64,000 nt of DNA from Plesiomonas sp051652165. Lineage in GTDB: Bacteria > Pseudomonadota > Gammaproteobacteria > Enterobacterales > CAMTGL01. The DNA is taken from assembly GCF_051652165.1 (NCBI RefSeq), contig NZ_JBOFTR010000004.1, positions 562,679-626,678 on the forward strand, given 5' to 3'. This document shows, piece by piece, positions 55,351 through 64,000 of this stretch. Numbering within the stretch: position 1 is the stretch's first letter; every line of letters starts with the position of its first letter. Below the pieces are notes generated by a model that worked only from the letters and a program-made list of their open reading frames with translations, was not told where the DNA came from and ran no database searches. The translations under genes were made by a program, and so were the position numbers.

Positions 55351-56814
55351 TTATAGTATCGGGATAATCCTTGCTATTGAAACTAATGTTAATAATGGCT
55401 GAGGATAAACACCAAAAATTAATACTAACAGTGCTGACAATAATAACACGACGCCTCCAGCACTCATTGCCCAATTGTCTACTGTATCACGTGCTCTAAC
55501 CATTTGCGGGGCTAAATACAGTGCAATCATCACGCGTAAGTAGTAATACAAACCAATAGCACTCCCTAAAACAATAGTACCCGTTAACCACCAACTTTTT
55601 GATTCTACTCCTACAGCAAGAACATAAAACTTACCAATAAAGCCAAGAGTTAATGGGATACCTGCTAGTGCTAACATCATAATAGTTAATACAGCAGCTA
55701 ATACTGGTCGATGCCAAAATAAACCACGATAGCTATATAATAAATCAGCATCACGGCCACGATATGGGCTAGAGATTAAACTTACTACACCAAAAGCACC
55801 TAGTGCTGTAAGCACATAAGCCACTAAATATACAACAACAGACTCCTCAGGCATTGCAATATTTTTTGCTGCTACCACAGCAATCAACACATATCCAAAA
55901 TGTGCAATTGAAGAGTAACCCAACATACGCTTAATATTATTTTGCATTAGTGCTGATAAGTTACCAAAAAGAATAGATAACACAGCTAAAATGCTCAGTA
56001 CTTGCTGTACTGCAAAGTGATTAGCAGCAGGGGTACTCAATAAAAATCGTAAAAATACCGCAAATATAGCGACTTTACCTGCTGTAGCAATAAAAGTAGC
56101 AACCGGTGCTGGAGCACCTTCATAGATATCTGGCGTCCATAAATGAAATGGGGCTAAAGACAGTTTGAACGCAAATCCAACTAACATCATACCAAATCCA
56201 GCAAGTAGCAATGGCTCATGTAACGTATGGTTTTGTAGTGAGGACCCTATATCAACAAAAATCAAACTTCCAGTTTCTGCATACACTAATGCCATACCAA
56301 ACAAAATAAACGCAGAAGCAGCAGCAGAAAGCACCATATATTTAATGCTGGCTTCTAATGATCGCTTTTCTCGATAGCTATAGCCAATCAAACCAAATAG
56401 TGGTAATGAAATTAATTCTATCCCAATAAATAATGCAGCTAAATGACGAGCTCCTGCTAATACTAATCCACCACAAGACGCAATCAGTAATAGAAGATAA
56501 AACTCCTCTTTATTATCAGGATAACCTTGTAACCATAAGTATGCAAAAGTACAACTAGCTAATGTTGCAATTAGAATAAGAGCAGAAAAAAACAGACTAA
56601 AGCCATCAAATTGTAATAGTTGTGTAACTTGCTGCGCAGGTATGTGTGAGCTGAACAATGCAGATAATAGGGCTAAATTTAAACCAATCACTGACACTGT
56701 TGCTACATAAAAGTGTTCACGTTTCCATGCAATAACCATCATCACAATAAGTGCTGTTAGTCCGGTAATAACTAACGGTAGCTCAACAATAAGTGACTGT
56801 AGTGGGAACTCCAT
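55351..56814 (-). CDS. nuoN: NADH-quinone oxidoreductase subunit N
   Basis: The 487-residue polytopic protein is an antiporter-like subunit of complex I with about 14 helices. The conserved Glu lies in ALFIGIELISLPLFGLIGYSYR. The channel Lys region reads KFYVLAVGVESKSWW, and AFKLSLAPFHLWTPDIYEGAPAPV is the family signature. It is the last gene of the nuo operon, 3 bp after nuoM. Length equals the usual NuoN. A strong bidirectional terminator follows. Confidence 0.96.
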   Translation of the reverse strand: MEFPLQSLIVELPLVITGLTALIVMMVIAWKREHFYVATVSVIGLNLALLSALFSSHIPAQQVTQLLQFDGFSLFFSALILIATLASCTFAYLWLQGYPDNKEEFYLLLLIASCGGLVLAGARHLAALFIGIELISLPLFGLIGYSYREKRSLEASIKYMVLSAAASAFILFGMALVYAETGSLIFVDIGSSLQNHTLHEPLLLAGFGMMLVGFAFKLSLAPFHLWTPDIYEGAPAPVATFIATAGKVAIFAVFLRFLLSTPAANHFAVQQVLSILAVLSILFGNLSALMQNNIKRMLGYSSIAHFGYVLIAVVAAKNIAMPEESVVVYLVAYVLTALGAFGVVSLISSPYRGRDADLLYSYRGLFWHRPVLAAVLTIMMLALAGIPLTLGFIGKFYVLAVGVESKSWWLTGTIVLGSAIGLYYYLRVMIALYLAPQMVRARDTVDNWAMSAGGVVLLLSALLVLIFGVYPQPLLTLVSIARIIPIL

Positions 56815-56817
56815 GAT

Positions 56818-58335
56818 CTACACTCCATTCACAGGAATTAAATTAAACCAGTACTCAACATTGAGCATCACTTGCGTTGTGGTATCTAAAATTGGCTGAG
56901 GGTATACCCCTAACAATAATAGTAATGATGCCAATAAAAGAATAATCAAGAACTCTCTTTGGCTCATTTCTGCTAAAGGCGAATTTGCTTTAGTTGGCCC
57001 ATAAAATGCACGTTGAATCATAATTAACGAATATACTGAAGCTAACACTAAACTAAATGTTGCAACCACTGCTACTTTAGGCGTAAGTTGATAATTTCCT
57101 AATAAAATTAAGAACTCACCAATAAAGTTTCCTGTACCTGGTAGCCCAAGTGATGCTGCAGCAAAAAACAGTGATAGCGCAGGAAGATAACGAACTCGCC
57201 CCCATAACCCTCCCATTTCACGTAAGTCACGTGTATGTAAGCGTTCATAAATTTGGCCACACAGAATAAACAACCCTGCAGCTGATAATCCATGAGCAAT
57301 CATTTGAACAACAGCGCCTTGCAAAGCAAGTGTTGTTCCTGAGTAAATAGCAATAAGCACAAACCCCATATGGGATATACTGGTATACGCGATTAAACGT
57401 TTAATATCTGTTTGTGCAAATGCCAGTAGTGCGCCATAAAATATGCCAACCAAACCCAACGACATAGCAATAGGTGCAAAATTAGCTGATGCTTCAGGAA
57501 AAAGCGGTAAGCTAAAACGTAATAAACCGTATGCTGCCGTTTTAAGTAAAATACCTGCCAAATCAACAGAACCAGCAGTAGGCGCTTGACTATGGGCATC
57601 AGGCAACCAACCGTGTAATGGCACTATTGGCATTTTCACAGCAAAAGCAATAAAGAAGCCTAACATCAATACATATTCAATGTTTTTAGTCATTGGAGTA
57701 TGCAGCAGTGCCTCATAACTAAATGTCATTACTCCTGTAGCTTGATAATGCACAAAGACTAAAGACAATATCGCAACAAGCATTAATAGCCCGCTTGCCT
57801 GTGTATAAATAAAGAATTTTGTAGCCGCCGTAATTCTTGTCTTACCATCAGAGGCTTTATGCCCCCATAAAGCGATCAAAAAATACATGGGAACTAACAT
57901 CATTTCCCAGAAAAAGAAAAATAGAAAAAGATCAATAGATAAAAATACACCAATTACACCACCTAAAATCCACAATAAATTTAAGTGGAAAAAACCTAAG
58001 TGCCGTTGAATCTCTCTCCATGAGCACAATACAGCTAATACACCGAGTAAACCCGTGAGTATGACCATTAGCAATGATAAGCCATCAAGAGCTAAATGCA
58101 GTGAAATGCCAAAACGAGGTATCCACGGCAATTGATATTCAACTTGCCATTGTGGAACACCATTTATAGCCGATAGCGTAAAATCCTCTGTAATCCATAA
58201 ATATAAGGCTAATCCTAGTGTTAACCCCATAGAAAACAATGCAATCCAACGTGGCATTAAAGACTGGCCGCGTTCAACCAGCCAACATAAAAAACCACCC
58301 ATAAAGGGGATAAGGATGAGCCACAGTAGTGTCAT
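56818..58335 (-). CDS. nuoM: NADH-quinone oxidoreductase subunit M
   Basis: The 505-residue antiporter-like proton-channel subunit has the conserved Glu in FFWEMMLVPMYFLIALWGHK and the Lys-containing signature AFAVKMPIVPLHGWLPDAHSQAPTAGS. Length agrees with the family (about 509 in E. coli). It lies between nuoL (21 bp upstream) and nuoN (3 bp downstream). Confidence 0.96.
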   Translation of the reverse strand: MTLLWLILIPFMGGFLCWLVERGQSLMPRWIALFSMGLTLGLALYLWITEDFTLSAINGVPQWQVEYQLPWIPRFGISLHLALDGLSLLMVILTGLLGVLAVLCSWREIQRHLGFFHLNLLWILGGVIGVFLSIDLFLFFFFWEMMLVPMYFLIALWGHKASDGKTRITAATKFFIYTQASGLLMLVAILSLVFVHYQATGVMTFSYEALLHTPMTKNIEYVLMLGFFIAFAVKMPIVPLHGWLPDAHSQAPTAGSVDLAGILLKTAAYGLLRFSLPLFPEASANFAPIAMSLGLVGIFYGALLAFAQTDIKRLIAYTSISHMGFVLIAIYSGTTLALQGAVVQMIAHGLSAAGLFILCGQIYERLHTRDLREMGGLWGRVRYLPALSLFFAAASLGLPGTGNFIGEFLILLGNYQLTPKVAVVATFSLVLASVYSLIMIQRAFYGPTKANSPLAEMSQREFLIILLLASLLLLLGVYPQPILDTTTQVMLNVEYWFNLIPVNGV

Positions 58336-58356
58336 GGCAGATAGAATCCATTCTAA

Positions 58357-60204
58357 TTAAAACAACACCAGCAACGCTAAAATAAACAGCGCACCGAACC
58401 CTACTGACGTTACGTACCAGCGTAACTGCCCTGTTTCTGTAGATACAACGAGCTTATTCCCTTGCCGAGTCACCAGCATGAAAATATTAAGCACTCTATT
58501 TAGTGGGTCTGCTTGTAATTTCTGCGTAACAAGTAAATAAGGCTTTACAAAAATATGATCGTACAACCAATCAAAACCCCATGCATTCAACCATAAAACA
58601 GCTAATTTTTGGCCTAGCGCAGAGTGCGCCATCTTATTCACCCGATGACGATCACCTAAAAATAAAGTAGCAGCAATAACAATACCCACCAATGCCACCA
58701 ATGCCGAAATAAGCTCAAGTTGATGTTTCGCACTAAAATCAGACACTGTTTCATTTATAGGTAATACCCCCGCTAATGGAGGCGTAATGAGTGCACCAAT
58801 AAATGTTGATAACAGCATTAATATGCCCAATGGTAAATAGTAACTCACACCTTTACCTGAATGCGCATCAATACTGGTTGGGCCATGAAATACAATAAAA
58901 ATCAATCTGAACGTGTAAATAGAGGTAAGTAATGCCCCTACTAAACCAGCAAGTAACAACCCAATGTGATTAGAAGCGAGTGCTTGCCACAAAATTTCAT
59001 CTTTACTGTAAAAACCTGCGGTAATAAAAGGAAGCGCTGAAAGAGCTGCTCCACCAACCAAAAAGCAAGCATAGATGAATGGCAGTGATTTACGTAAGCC
59101 CCCCATTTTATAAATGTTTTGCTCATGATGACAGGCAACAATCACCGCACCGGCAGACAAGAACAGTAACGCTTTAAAAAATGCATGCGTCATCAGATGA
59201 AAAATTGCCGCATCCCACGCCATCACACCCAGCGCTAAGAACATATAACCAATTTGACTCATGGTTGAATATGCTAAAATACGCTTAATATCCGTTTGAA
59301 CCAGCGCAGCAAAACCAGCTAATAACAGTGTCACAGCACCGATAATACCCACGAGATAAAGAACATCAGGTGCTAATAAAAATAGCTCATGTGTTCGGGT
59401 AATTAAATAAACACCTGCCGTCACCATTGTCGCGGCATGGATCAGAGCAGAAACGGGCGTTGGACCAGCCATTGCATCAGCTAGCCATGTTTGCAAGGGG
59501 AGTTGAGCAGACTTACCCACTGCACCACCGAGTAACATCAATGTTGCAAGTGTAATAGGCCACCCACCTTGCTCTAATTTTTGTGGTGCCAGCGTAACAA
59601 TTTCATGAATATTTAACGTGCCGAGTTGCTGGTATAAAATAAACAAACCAATAGCTAAAAACACATCACCCACACGGGTTACCACAAAGGCTTTTAATGC
59701 CGCCGCTCCATTTTTACTGTGCTGATAATAAAATCCGATAAGTAAGTAACTACACAGCCCTACACCTTCCCAGCCTAGATATACAAACAATAAATCATTA
59801 CCTAAAACCAGAAAAAGCATACTGGCAATAAATAAGTTTGTATAAGCAAAAAAGCGAGAGACCCCCTCTTCACCACGCATATACCAAGAGGCAAAAAGAT
59901 GGATAAGGAATCCCACACCAGTAACTACCGACAACATAGTCAGTGATAATCCATCTAAATAGAGAGATAAATTAACGTTTAAATCACCAACCGAAAGCCA
60001 ATGCCATAAGGATTGAGTGTATATTCCCCCTTCAGGATATACACTAATAAAGTCATAACCAACATAGGCAGCAATCAATGCAGATAAACCGACCGAGCCA
60101 ACGCCGATCACAGCACTGATGTTCTCAGTTAAGCGACCAGCAGAAAAAGCCAGAATTAAAAAACCTAGCAATGGAAATACGACTGTCAAAAATAAGAGAT
60201 TCAT
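58357..60204 (-). CDS. nuoL: NADH-quinone oxidoreductase subunit L
   Basis: The 615-residue distal antiporter-like subunit has the Glu in VYLGWEGVGLCSYLLIGFYY, the channel signature GKSAQLPLQTWLADAMAGPT (broken Lys helix), and the long C-terminal lateral helix region (last about 110 residues). Length is that of E. coli NuoL. Its start overlaps the nuoK stop by 4 bp, so they are translationally coupled. Confidence 0.96.
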   Translation of the reverse strand: MNLLFLTVVFPLLGFLILAFSAGRLTENISAVIGVGSVGLSALIAAYVGYDFISVYPEGGIYTQSLWHWLSVGDLNVNLSLYLDGLSLTMLSVVTGVGFLIHLFASWYMRGEEGVSRFFAYTNLFIASMLFLVLGNDLLFVYLGWEGVGLCSYLLIGFYYQHSKNGAAALKAFVVTRVGDVFLAIGLFILYQQLGTLNIHEIVTLAPQKLEQGGWPITLATLMLLGGAVGKSAQLPLQTWLADAMAGPTPVSALIHAATMVTAGVYLITRTHELFLLAPDVLYLVGIIGAVTLLLAGFAALVQTDIKRILAYSTMSQIGYMFLALGVMAWDAAIFHLMTHAFFKALLFLSAGAVIVACHHEQNIYKMGGLRKSLPFIYACFLVGGAALSALPFITAGFYSKDEILWQALASNHIGLLLAGLVGALLTSIYTFRLIFIVFHGPTSIDAHSGKGVSYYLPLGILMLLSTFIGALITPPLAGVLPINETVSDFSAKHQLELISALVALVGIVIAATLFLGDRHRVNKMAHSALGQKLAVLWLNAWGFDWLYDHIFVKPYLLVTQKLQADPLNRVLNIFMLVTRQGNKLVVSTETGQLRWYVTSVGFGALFILALLVLF

Positions 60205-60506
60205 CCGCGCATCTCGCTTACGACATCAACATCGAGGGTATGATGGCGCCGGTACATCTGTAACAGCAATGCCAATCCAATACTTGCTTCTGCTGCGGCC
60301 AGTGTCACGATAAAAATATACATCACCTGCCCATCAGCCTGCCCCCAATAGCTCCCAACAACAACAAATGCTAATGCAGCGGCACTCATCATTATTTCTA
60401 AGCTCATCAGAATAAACAATAAGTTGCGTCTTATCATCAGCCCTGTTAAACCAAGGGCAAATAGTGCGCCGGATAGCAATAATCCATGCTCAAGAGGTAT
60501 ATCCAT
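60201..60506 (-). CDS. nuoK: NADH-quinone oxidoreductase subunit K
   Basis: The 101-residue protein has three membrane helices, with conserved Glu residues in FILMSLEIMMSAAAL and LAAAEASIGLALLLQMYR that belong to the proton path of complex I. It overlaps nuoJ by one base (TAATG) and nuoL by four. Confidence 0.96.
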   Translation of the reverse strand: MDIPLEHGLLLSGALFALGLTGLMIRRNLLFILMSLEIMMSAAALAFVVVGSYWGQADGQVMYIFIVTLAAAEASIGLALLLQMYRRHHTLDVDVVSEMRG

Positions 60507-61036
60507 TATCTCTTGTCTCCTTGTGAACGGTTTATTGCACTGTCTGCTGCTTTATTTTCACGTCCTAAATGATAAGCAGAGACAACACCGGCCAGTAATA
60601 ATAAAGATGCTAGCTCAACACCTAAAACATACGGCCCAAACAGTGATATTCCTACCGCTTTAGAGGGGACGTCATAACTACCGATAACACCGCTACCTAA
60701 ACTGCCTATAGCAATAGCGATAATCACTAAAAGTAAAGCAGATAAAATAGCGGGGCCTATCCAGACTCTTGGTTTTAGCCACTGTTTTTCTTGGTCCTCT
60801 GATGTGCCAATATTAAGCATCATGACGACAAAAACAAATAAAACTAAAATGGCACCGGCATAGACAATAATTTGAACTGCTCCTGCAAACTCAGCTCCTA
60901 GTGTGAAAAACACCATGGCAACTGACAGCAATGAGATAATCAAATATAGCAATGCATGCATTGGGCTGCGATTGCTGATAACTCGAAATGTGGCGATCAG
61001 CGCAATAGCACCTGCTGCATAAAAAGGGATATTCAT
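60506..61036 (-). CDS. nuoJ: NADH-quinone oxidoreductase subunit J
   Basis: The 176-residue protein has five membrane helices. YAGAILVLFVFVVMMLNIG is the conserved helix of NuoJ. AAGGAGAG precedes the ATG. It lies between nuoI (11 bp upstream) and nuoK (1-bp overlap). Length is close to E. coli NuoJ (184). Confidence 0.95.
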   Translation of the reverse strand: MNIPFYAAGAIALIATFRVISNRSPMHALLYLIISLLSVAMVFFTLGAEFAGAVQIIVYAGAILVLFVFVVMMLNIGTSEDQEKQWLKPRVWIGPAILSALLLVIIAIAIGSLGSGVIGSYDVPSKAVGISLFGPYVLGVELASLLLLAGVVSAYHLGRENKAADSAINRSQGDKR

Positions 61037-61047
61037 TCTCTCTCTCC

Positions 61048-61587
61048 TTATGGTAACAGGCTTTTAATGTCTATCGGTTGAGCTTCATCTTGTGCGCTAC
61101 CTTTTGGTTTACCTGCTATAGCTAAACCTGAAACCCGATAGAAATTATAATCAGGATATTTTCCTGGCCCAGAAATCAGTAAATCCTCTTTTTCGTATAC
61201 TAAATCCTGTCTGCGGTATTCACCCATTTCAAAATCAGGTGTTAATTGAATCGCTGTCGTCGGACAAGCCTCTTCACATAAGCCACAAAAAATACAACGT
61301 GAAAAGTTAATACGGAAAAACTCCGGATACCAACGGCCATCGGATGTTTCAGCTTTTTGTAGTGAAATACAACCCACCGGACAGGCTACGGCACACAAGT
61401 TACACGCAACACAACGCTCCTCACCATCAGGATCTCGTGTTAATACTATCCTTCCGCGATACCGAGGAGGTAAATAAACTGACTCTTCAGGGTATTGCAA
61501 TGTATCGCGTTTACGCCACGAGTGTGCAAATACCATCCATAAACTTCGCAACTGAGTGCCCGTACCAATGATAATTTCTTTTAACAT
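61048..61587 (-). CDS. nuoI: NADH-quinone oxidoreductase subunit I (2 x 4Fe-4S)
   Basis: The 179-residue protein has two ferredoxin-type motifs, CVACNLCAVACP and CIFCGLCEEACP, for clusters N6a and N6b that carry electrons from NuoG toward NuoB. The ATG at 61587 (MLKEIIIGTG) is chosen because it has AAGGA 8 nt upstream and matches E. coli NuoI; an open frame extends 54 bp further into nuoH. It is almost identical to E. coli in the region between the two motifs. Confidence 0.96.
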   Translation of the reverse strand: MLKEIIIGTGTQLRSLWMVFAHSWRKRDTLQYPEESVYLPPRYRGRIVLTRDPDGEERCVACNLCAVACPVGCISLQKAETSDGRWYPEFFRINFSRCIFCGLCEEACPTTAIQLTPDFEMGEYRRQDLVYEKEDLLISGPGKYPDYNFYRVSGLAIAGKPKGSAQDEAQPIDIKSLLP

Positions 61588-61612
61588 CTTTATCGTCCTT
61601 GGTGATGCTAGT

Positions 61613-62590
61613 TTATTGGGCGTTATATAAAACAACGGCACCGGTCACAATTAAATTAAGCAACGTGAGCGGCAGGCAAAATGTCCAGCCAAATGTCATG
61701 ACTTGATCATAACGAGGCCTCGGTAATGACGCACGTAGTAGAATAAAAAACATAACAAAAAACGCAGTTTTCAAGACAAACCACACAATGGGTGGAAAAA
61801 ATGGCCCTAACCAACCACCAAAGAATAATGTGACCAATAAAGTAGAGACCAGCAAGATACCAATATACTCACCGACAAAGAACATACCCCATTTCATACC
61901 AGCATATTCAATATGGTATCCATCAGCTAACTCTTGCTCTGCTTCAGGCTGGTCAAAAGGATGACGGTGTGTGACTGCAATACCTGCGATAAGAAAAGTC
62001 ACAAATCCAAAAAACTGCGGCACAATAAACCAAATATCTTGCTGTGCAGCAACGATATCTCGCATATTAAATGAGCCAGTTACCGTAACGATCCCCATTA
62101 AAGAGAGCCCCATAAAGACTTCATAACTTAATGTTTGTGCCGATGCACGTAAACTTCCCAGTAATGAGTATTTGTTGTTACTCGACCAACCCGCAAATAA
62201 CACTGCATAAACAGCGAGACCTGCCATCGCAAAGAAAAACAAGATACCAATATTCAGATCAGCAACGCCCCATGTCGGTGTTATCGGAATAATGGCAAAC
62301 GTGAGTAAAAACGCCCCCATTGCAATGAGTGGCGCAAGGATAAAAATAAGTTTATCGGCAAAAGGAGGGATCCAGTCTTCCTTAAAGAACATTTTAATCA
62401 TATCAGCGGCAATCTGAAACAGACCAAACGGGCCAACCCGATTAGGGCCATAGCGATCTTGCCATAACCCAAGCAACCGCCGTTCAATGAAGCTCATGAA
62501 TGCACCGCAACCGACGACTATTAACAATATCGCAATTGATTTTAATACAGAGCTAATAATCAAAACCGTCTCAGGAGAGAAACTCATCAT
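61613..62590 (-). CDS. nuoH: NADH-quinone oxidoreductase subunit H
   Basis: The 325-residue membrane subunit forms the quinone-binding interface. It shows FMSFIERRLLGLWQDRYGPN and GPFGLFQIAADMIKMFFKED, then HPFDQPEAEQELADGYHIEY, all conserved. The length is identical to that of E. coli NuoH. The start overlaps the nuoG stop by 4 bp. An ATG one codon later is an equal choice. Confidence 0.96.
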   Translation of the reverse strand: MMSFSPETVLIISSVLKSIAILLIVVGCGAFMSFIERRLLGLWQDRYGPNRVGPFGLFQIAADMIKMFFKEDWIPPFADKLIFILAPLIAMGAFLLTFAIIPITPTWGVADLNIGILFFFAMAGLAVYAVLFAGWSSNNKYSLLGSLRASAQTLSYEVFMGLSLMGIVTVTGSFNMRDIVAAQQDIWFIVPQFFGFVTFLIAGIAVTHRHPFDQPEAEQELADGYHIEYAGMKWGMFFVGEYIGILLVSTLLVTLFFGGWLGPFFPPIVWFVLKTAFFVMFFILLRASLPRPRYDQVMTFGWTFCLPLTLLNLIVTGAVVLYNAQ

Positions 62591-64000
62591 AATACGGCCT
62601 CCTGAATGCCTGTAATATACTTCCCTAATAAACTCAAGGGTAACCCTTCAAAACCGACGGGAATAGAAACAATACCTTGCGTTAAATGTGGGCTAATTCT
62701 AATAGGTAGACGGTAGTAGTTATCATGCCAAGTAAACGAAACGGCACTGCCTTGATTAACACCTAATAGTTGTGCATCAGCATGACTTAATCCCATTGAT
62801 GCAGTAGAGATCCGTGACTGAATAACACCCACTCGTTGTGACAATTCATCACTGCCAAAAATATGATAATCAGCAACAACCAACCATTTATTTTTCTGAG
62901 CAGTAATGTTTTTTATTCTTGCAGGATACAGAGCAATAGTCGCCGCATCAGGGTTCGGATTAATCAAACGCAGACCGGGATCACCAGCTTTTAATGATCC
63001 TCCCACCTCTTGCTGAAACTTATTCCACGCTTGTGGTGAGTTCCAACCAGGTGACCAAGCAAACGGGATATCCGGATATAACTCTTTGGTACCGGAATAC
63101 CCTTCCATTGAAAATGAAAATGGTGTTCCGCTGTCTTGAGGAACTCGAGGCTCATGCACGCTAATATTGGCTCTTAATGCCGTACGGCCACTGTAACGAT
63201 GCGGTGAACGAGCCAGTTTCAAACTGCGGATACGAAAATCAGCTTTTGGTGCGGCATCAGTAATTGATCGTAAAGCGGGTACAGAATCAGCACAATGTTT
63301 TAATAACGCATCAAAATCAGCCCATTGTATCGTTCTATCCGTTATTTGACTTTTTAGCGCACTCAGCCACTGCCAACTTTCATTGACTAAGTTTGCATCA
63401 GAGTAATAGGCCGGTGAGTAAACCTGATAAAAACGCTGTGCACGCCCTTCGTGGTTGACTACTGTGCCATCAGCTTCAGCAAAGCTGGCTGCCGGCAACA
63501 CTAAAGTTGCGTTATCAACAGTCGCGGTATGCTGATGATCTATCACTATCACTGATTGCAATGATTTTAGCCCGTTAGTCACCACATTGGCGGCAAACGT
63601 TCTATACAGATCGCTTTCAAGAACAATGGCTGTATCAATGCTCTCTGTGCTGATACGGGTAAAAGCATCATCCAGTGGTTTTGCCCCTAGCATAGTCAGC
63701 CCTAAGCTGTTCACTTCTGGAACAACCAAGCTCAATCCAACCTGTGGTTTATGCTTTTTCAATGCCATCGCGATATTCGCACTGGCTTGAAGCAGTGTTA
63801 AAGACCCTGCAGATGTACCCGAAATAATCAGTGGTTTTTTCGCATTAAGCAAAATATTAGCAACATCAGCTATATCAGCTATATCAGCTATATCAGCTAT
63901 ATCAGCTATATCAGCTATATCAGCTATATCAGCTATATCAGCTATATCAGCTATATCAGCTATATCAGCTATATCAGCTATATCAGCTATATCAGCTATA
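62587..64000 (-). CDS. nuoG: NADH-quinone oxidoreductase subunit G, C-terminal part, with in-frame 9-bp repeat
   Basis: The visible 3' part matches the C-terminal molybdopterin-oxidoreductase-like half of NuoG: NAKKPLIISGTSAGSLTLLQ, VVNHEGRAQRFYQVYSPAYY, FRIRSLKLARSPHRYSGRTA, ISVHEPRVPQDSG and FAWSPGWNSPQAWNKFQ. It carries electrons in the peripheral arm. The frame does not start in the window: it stays open upstream from ADVANILLNAKKP through a perfect tandem repeat to the edge, coding for Ile-Ala-Asp fifteen times or more. A TTG at 63852 is only an apparent start. The N-terminal iron-sulfur domain and most of the rest lie outside. Confidence 0.9.
   Translation of the reverse strand, partial: IADIADIADIADIADIADIADIADIADIADIADIADIADIADIADVANILLNAKKPLIISGTSAGSLTLLQASANIAMALKKHKPQVGLSLVVPEVNSLGLTMLGAKPLDDAFTRISTESIDTAIVLESDLYRTFAANVVTNGLKSLQSVIVIDHQHTATVDNATLVLPAASFAEADGTVVNHEGRAQRFYQVYSPAYYSDANLVNESWQWLSALKSQITDRTIQWADFDALLKHCADSVPALRSITDAAPKADFRIRSLKLARSPHRYSGRTALRANISVHEPRVPQDSGTPFSFSMEGYSGTKELYPDIPFAWSPGWNSPQAWNKFQQEVGGSLKAGDPGLRLINPNPDAATIALYPARIKNITAQKNKWLVVADYHIFGSDELSQRVGVIQSRISTASMGLSHADAQLLGVNQGSAVSFTWHDNYYRLPIRISPHLTQGIVSIPVGFEGLPLSLLGKYITGIQEAVL
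63865..64000. repeat. Perfect 9-bp tandem repeat inside nuoG, running off the edge
   Basis: The unit atcagctat occurs 15 times without any mismatch from 63865 to 63999 and continues to the last base. As the unit is a multiple of three, the nuoG frame is kept and each unit adds Ile-Ala-Asp. True copy number is unknown because the window ends in it. Confidence 0.95.

Noticed and set aside
63865..64000. Tandem repeat at the right edge as CRISPR or telomere-like DNA
   Set aside because: There are no spacers, the unit is 9 bp, and it is in frame with nuoG.

Overview
The window reads as a core chromosomal segment of a facultatively aerobic gammaproteobacterium. Many products are close to their Escherichia coli counterparts (RibA, FNR, TtcA, EF-P, YbiT, LolCDE, Mfd, TyrR, PtsG, NuoG-N). 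Several blocks follow the Vibrio/Aeromonas style: ccoNOQP-ccoH-ccoI-ccoS-(TauE/SafE-like)-fnr-uspE-ttcA, a DUF3581 gene, efp next to earP, and a PilZ-like gene in front of mfd. I infer an Aeromonadales/Vibrionales-like host but cannot name the genus. The ccoH/ccoI stretch and several signalling genes look AT-richer by eye than the ttcA/efp/ybiT/mfd stretch. I see no rRNA, CRISPR array, insertion sequence, prophage or integron.

Layout. 1-2.8 kb: cobB (cut by the window edge) and nagK on the minus strand, ribA on plus, and a small membrane protein. 2.85-3.8 kb: a seven-gene tRNA operon on minus (Gly-GCC, Cys-GCA, then five initiator Met genes). 4-6 kb: a DUF3581 gene, fadM and an unknown membrane protein. 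6.1-18.4 kb: the cbb3 oxidase genes with their assembly factors, fnr behind an FNR box, uspE, a divergent CDF-like transporter, an unknown gene with a CxxCxxC tail, a 30-codon ORF with its own terminator, and ttcA. 18.5-22.1 kb: efp, its rhamnosyltransferase gene earP, and the ABC-F gene ybiT. 22.2-31.4 kb (mostly minus): a degenerate GGDEF/EAL protein, a GNAT protein, a DUF218 protein, yaeQ, an nfeD-like gene with qmcA, and lolCDE. 31.7-35.8 kb: a PilZ-like gene and mfd. 35.9-37.8 kb: an H-NOX gene and a hybrid histidine kinase gene. 38-43 kb (minus): hinT-ycfL-thiK-nagZ-ycfP-ndh. 43.3-55.2 kb: two chemoreceptor genes (the second broken by an in-frame TGA), a dihydroorotase, ptsG, tyrR, a glutathione peroxidase, yciA and a MerR regulator. 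55.3-64 kb (minus): nuoN-M-L-K-J-I-H and the 3' part of nuoG, which runs into a perfect 9-bp repeat at the window edge.

Functional picture. Respiration dominates: a micro-aerobic terminal oxidase, the oxygen regulator FNR, type II NADH dehydrogenase (ndh) and proton-pumping complex I (nuo). Gas, redox and second-messenger sensing recurs (FNR, H-NOX with kinase, PilZ-like, degenerate GGDEF/EAL, two chemoreceptors). Amino-sugar and cell-wall recycling (nagK, nagZ) and glucose uptake (ptsG) suggest a sugar-using heterotroph.

The least ordinary signals are the in-frame 9-bp repeat in nuoG, the TGA inside the second chemoreceptor gene, a G10 tract inside nagK, a recent 141-bp tandem duplication among the initiator tRNA genes, a CDF-family protein with an altered metal site, and several unrecognised small genes.
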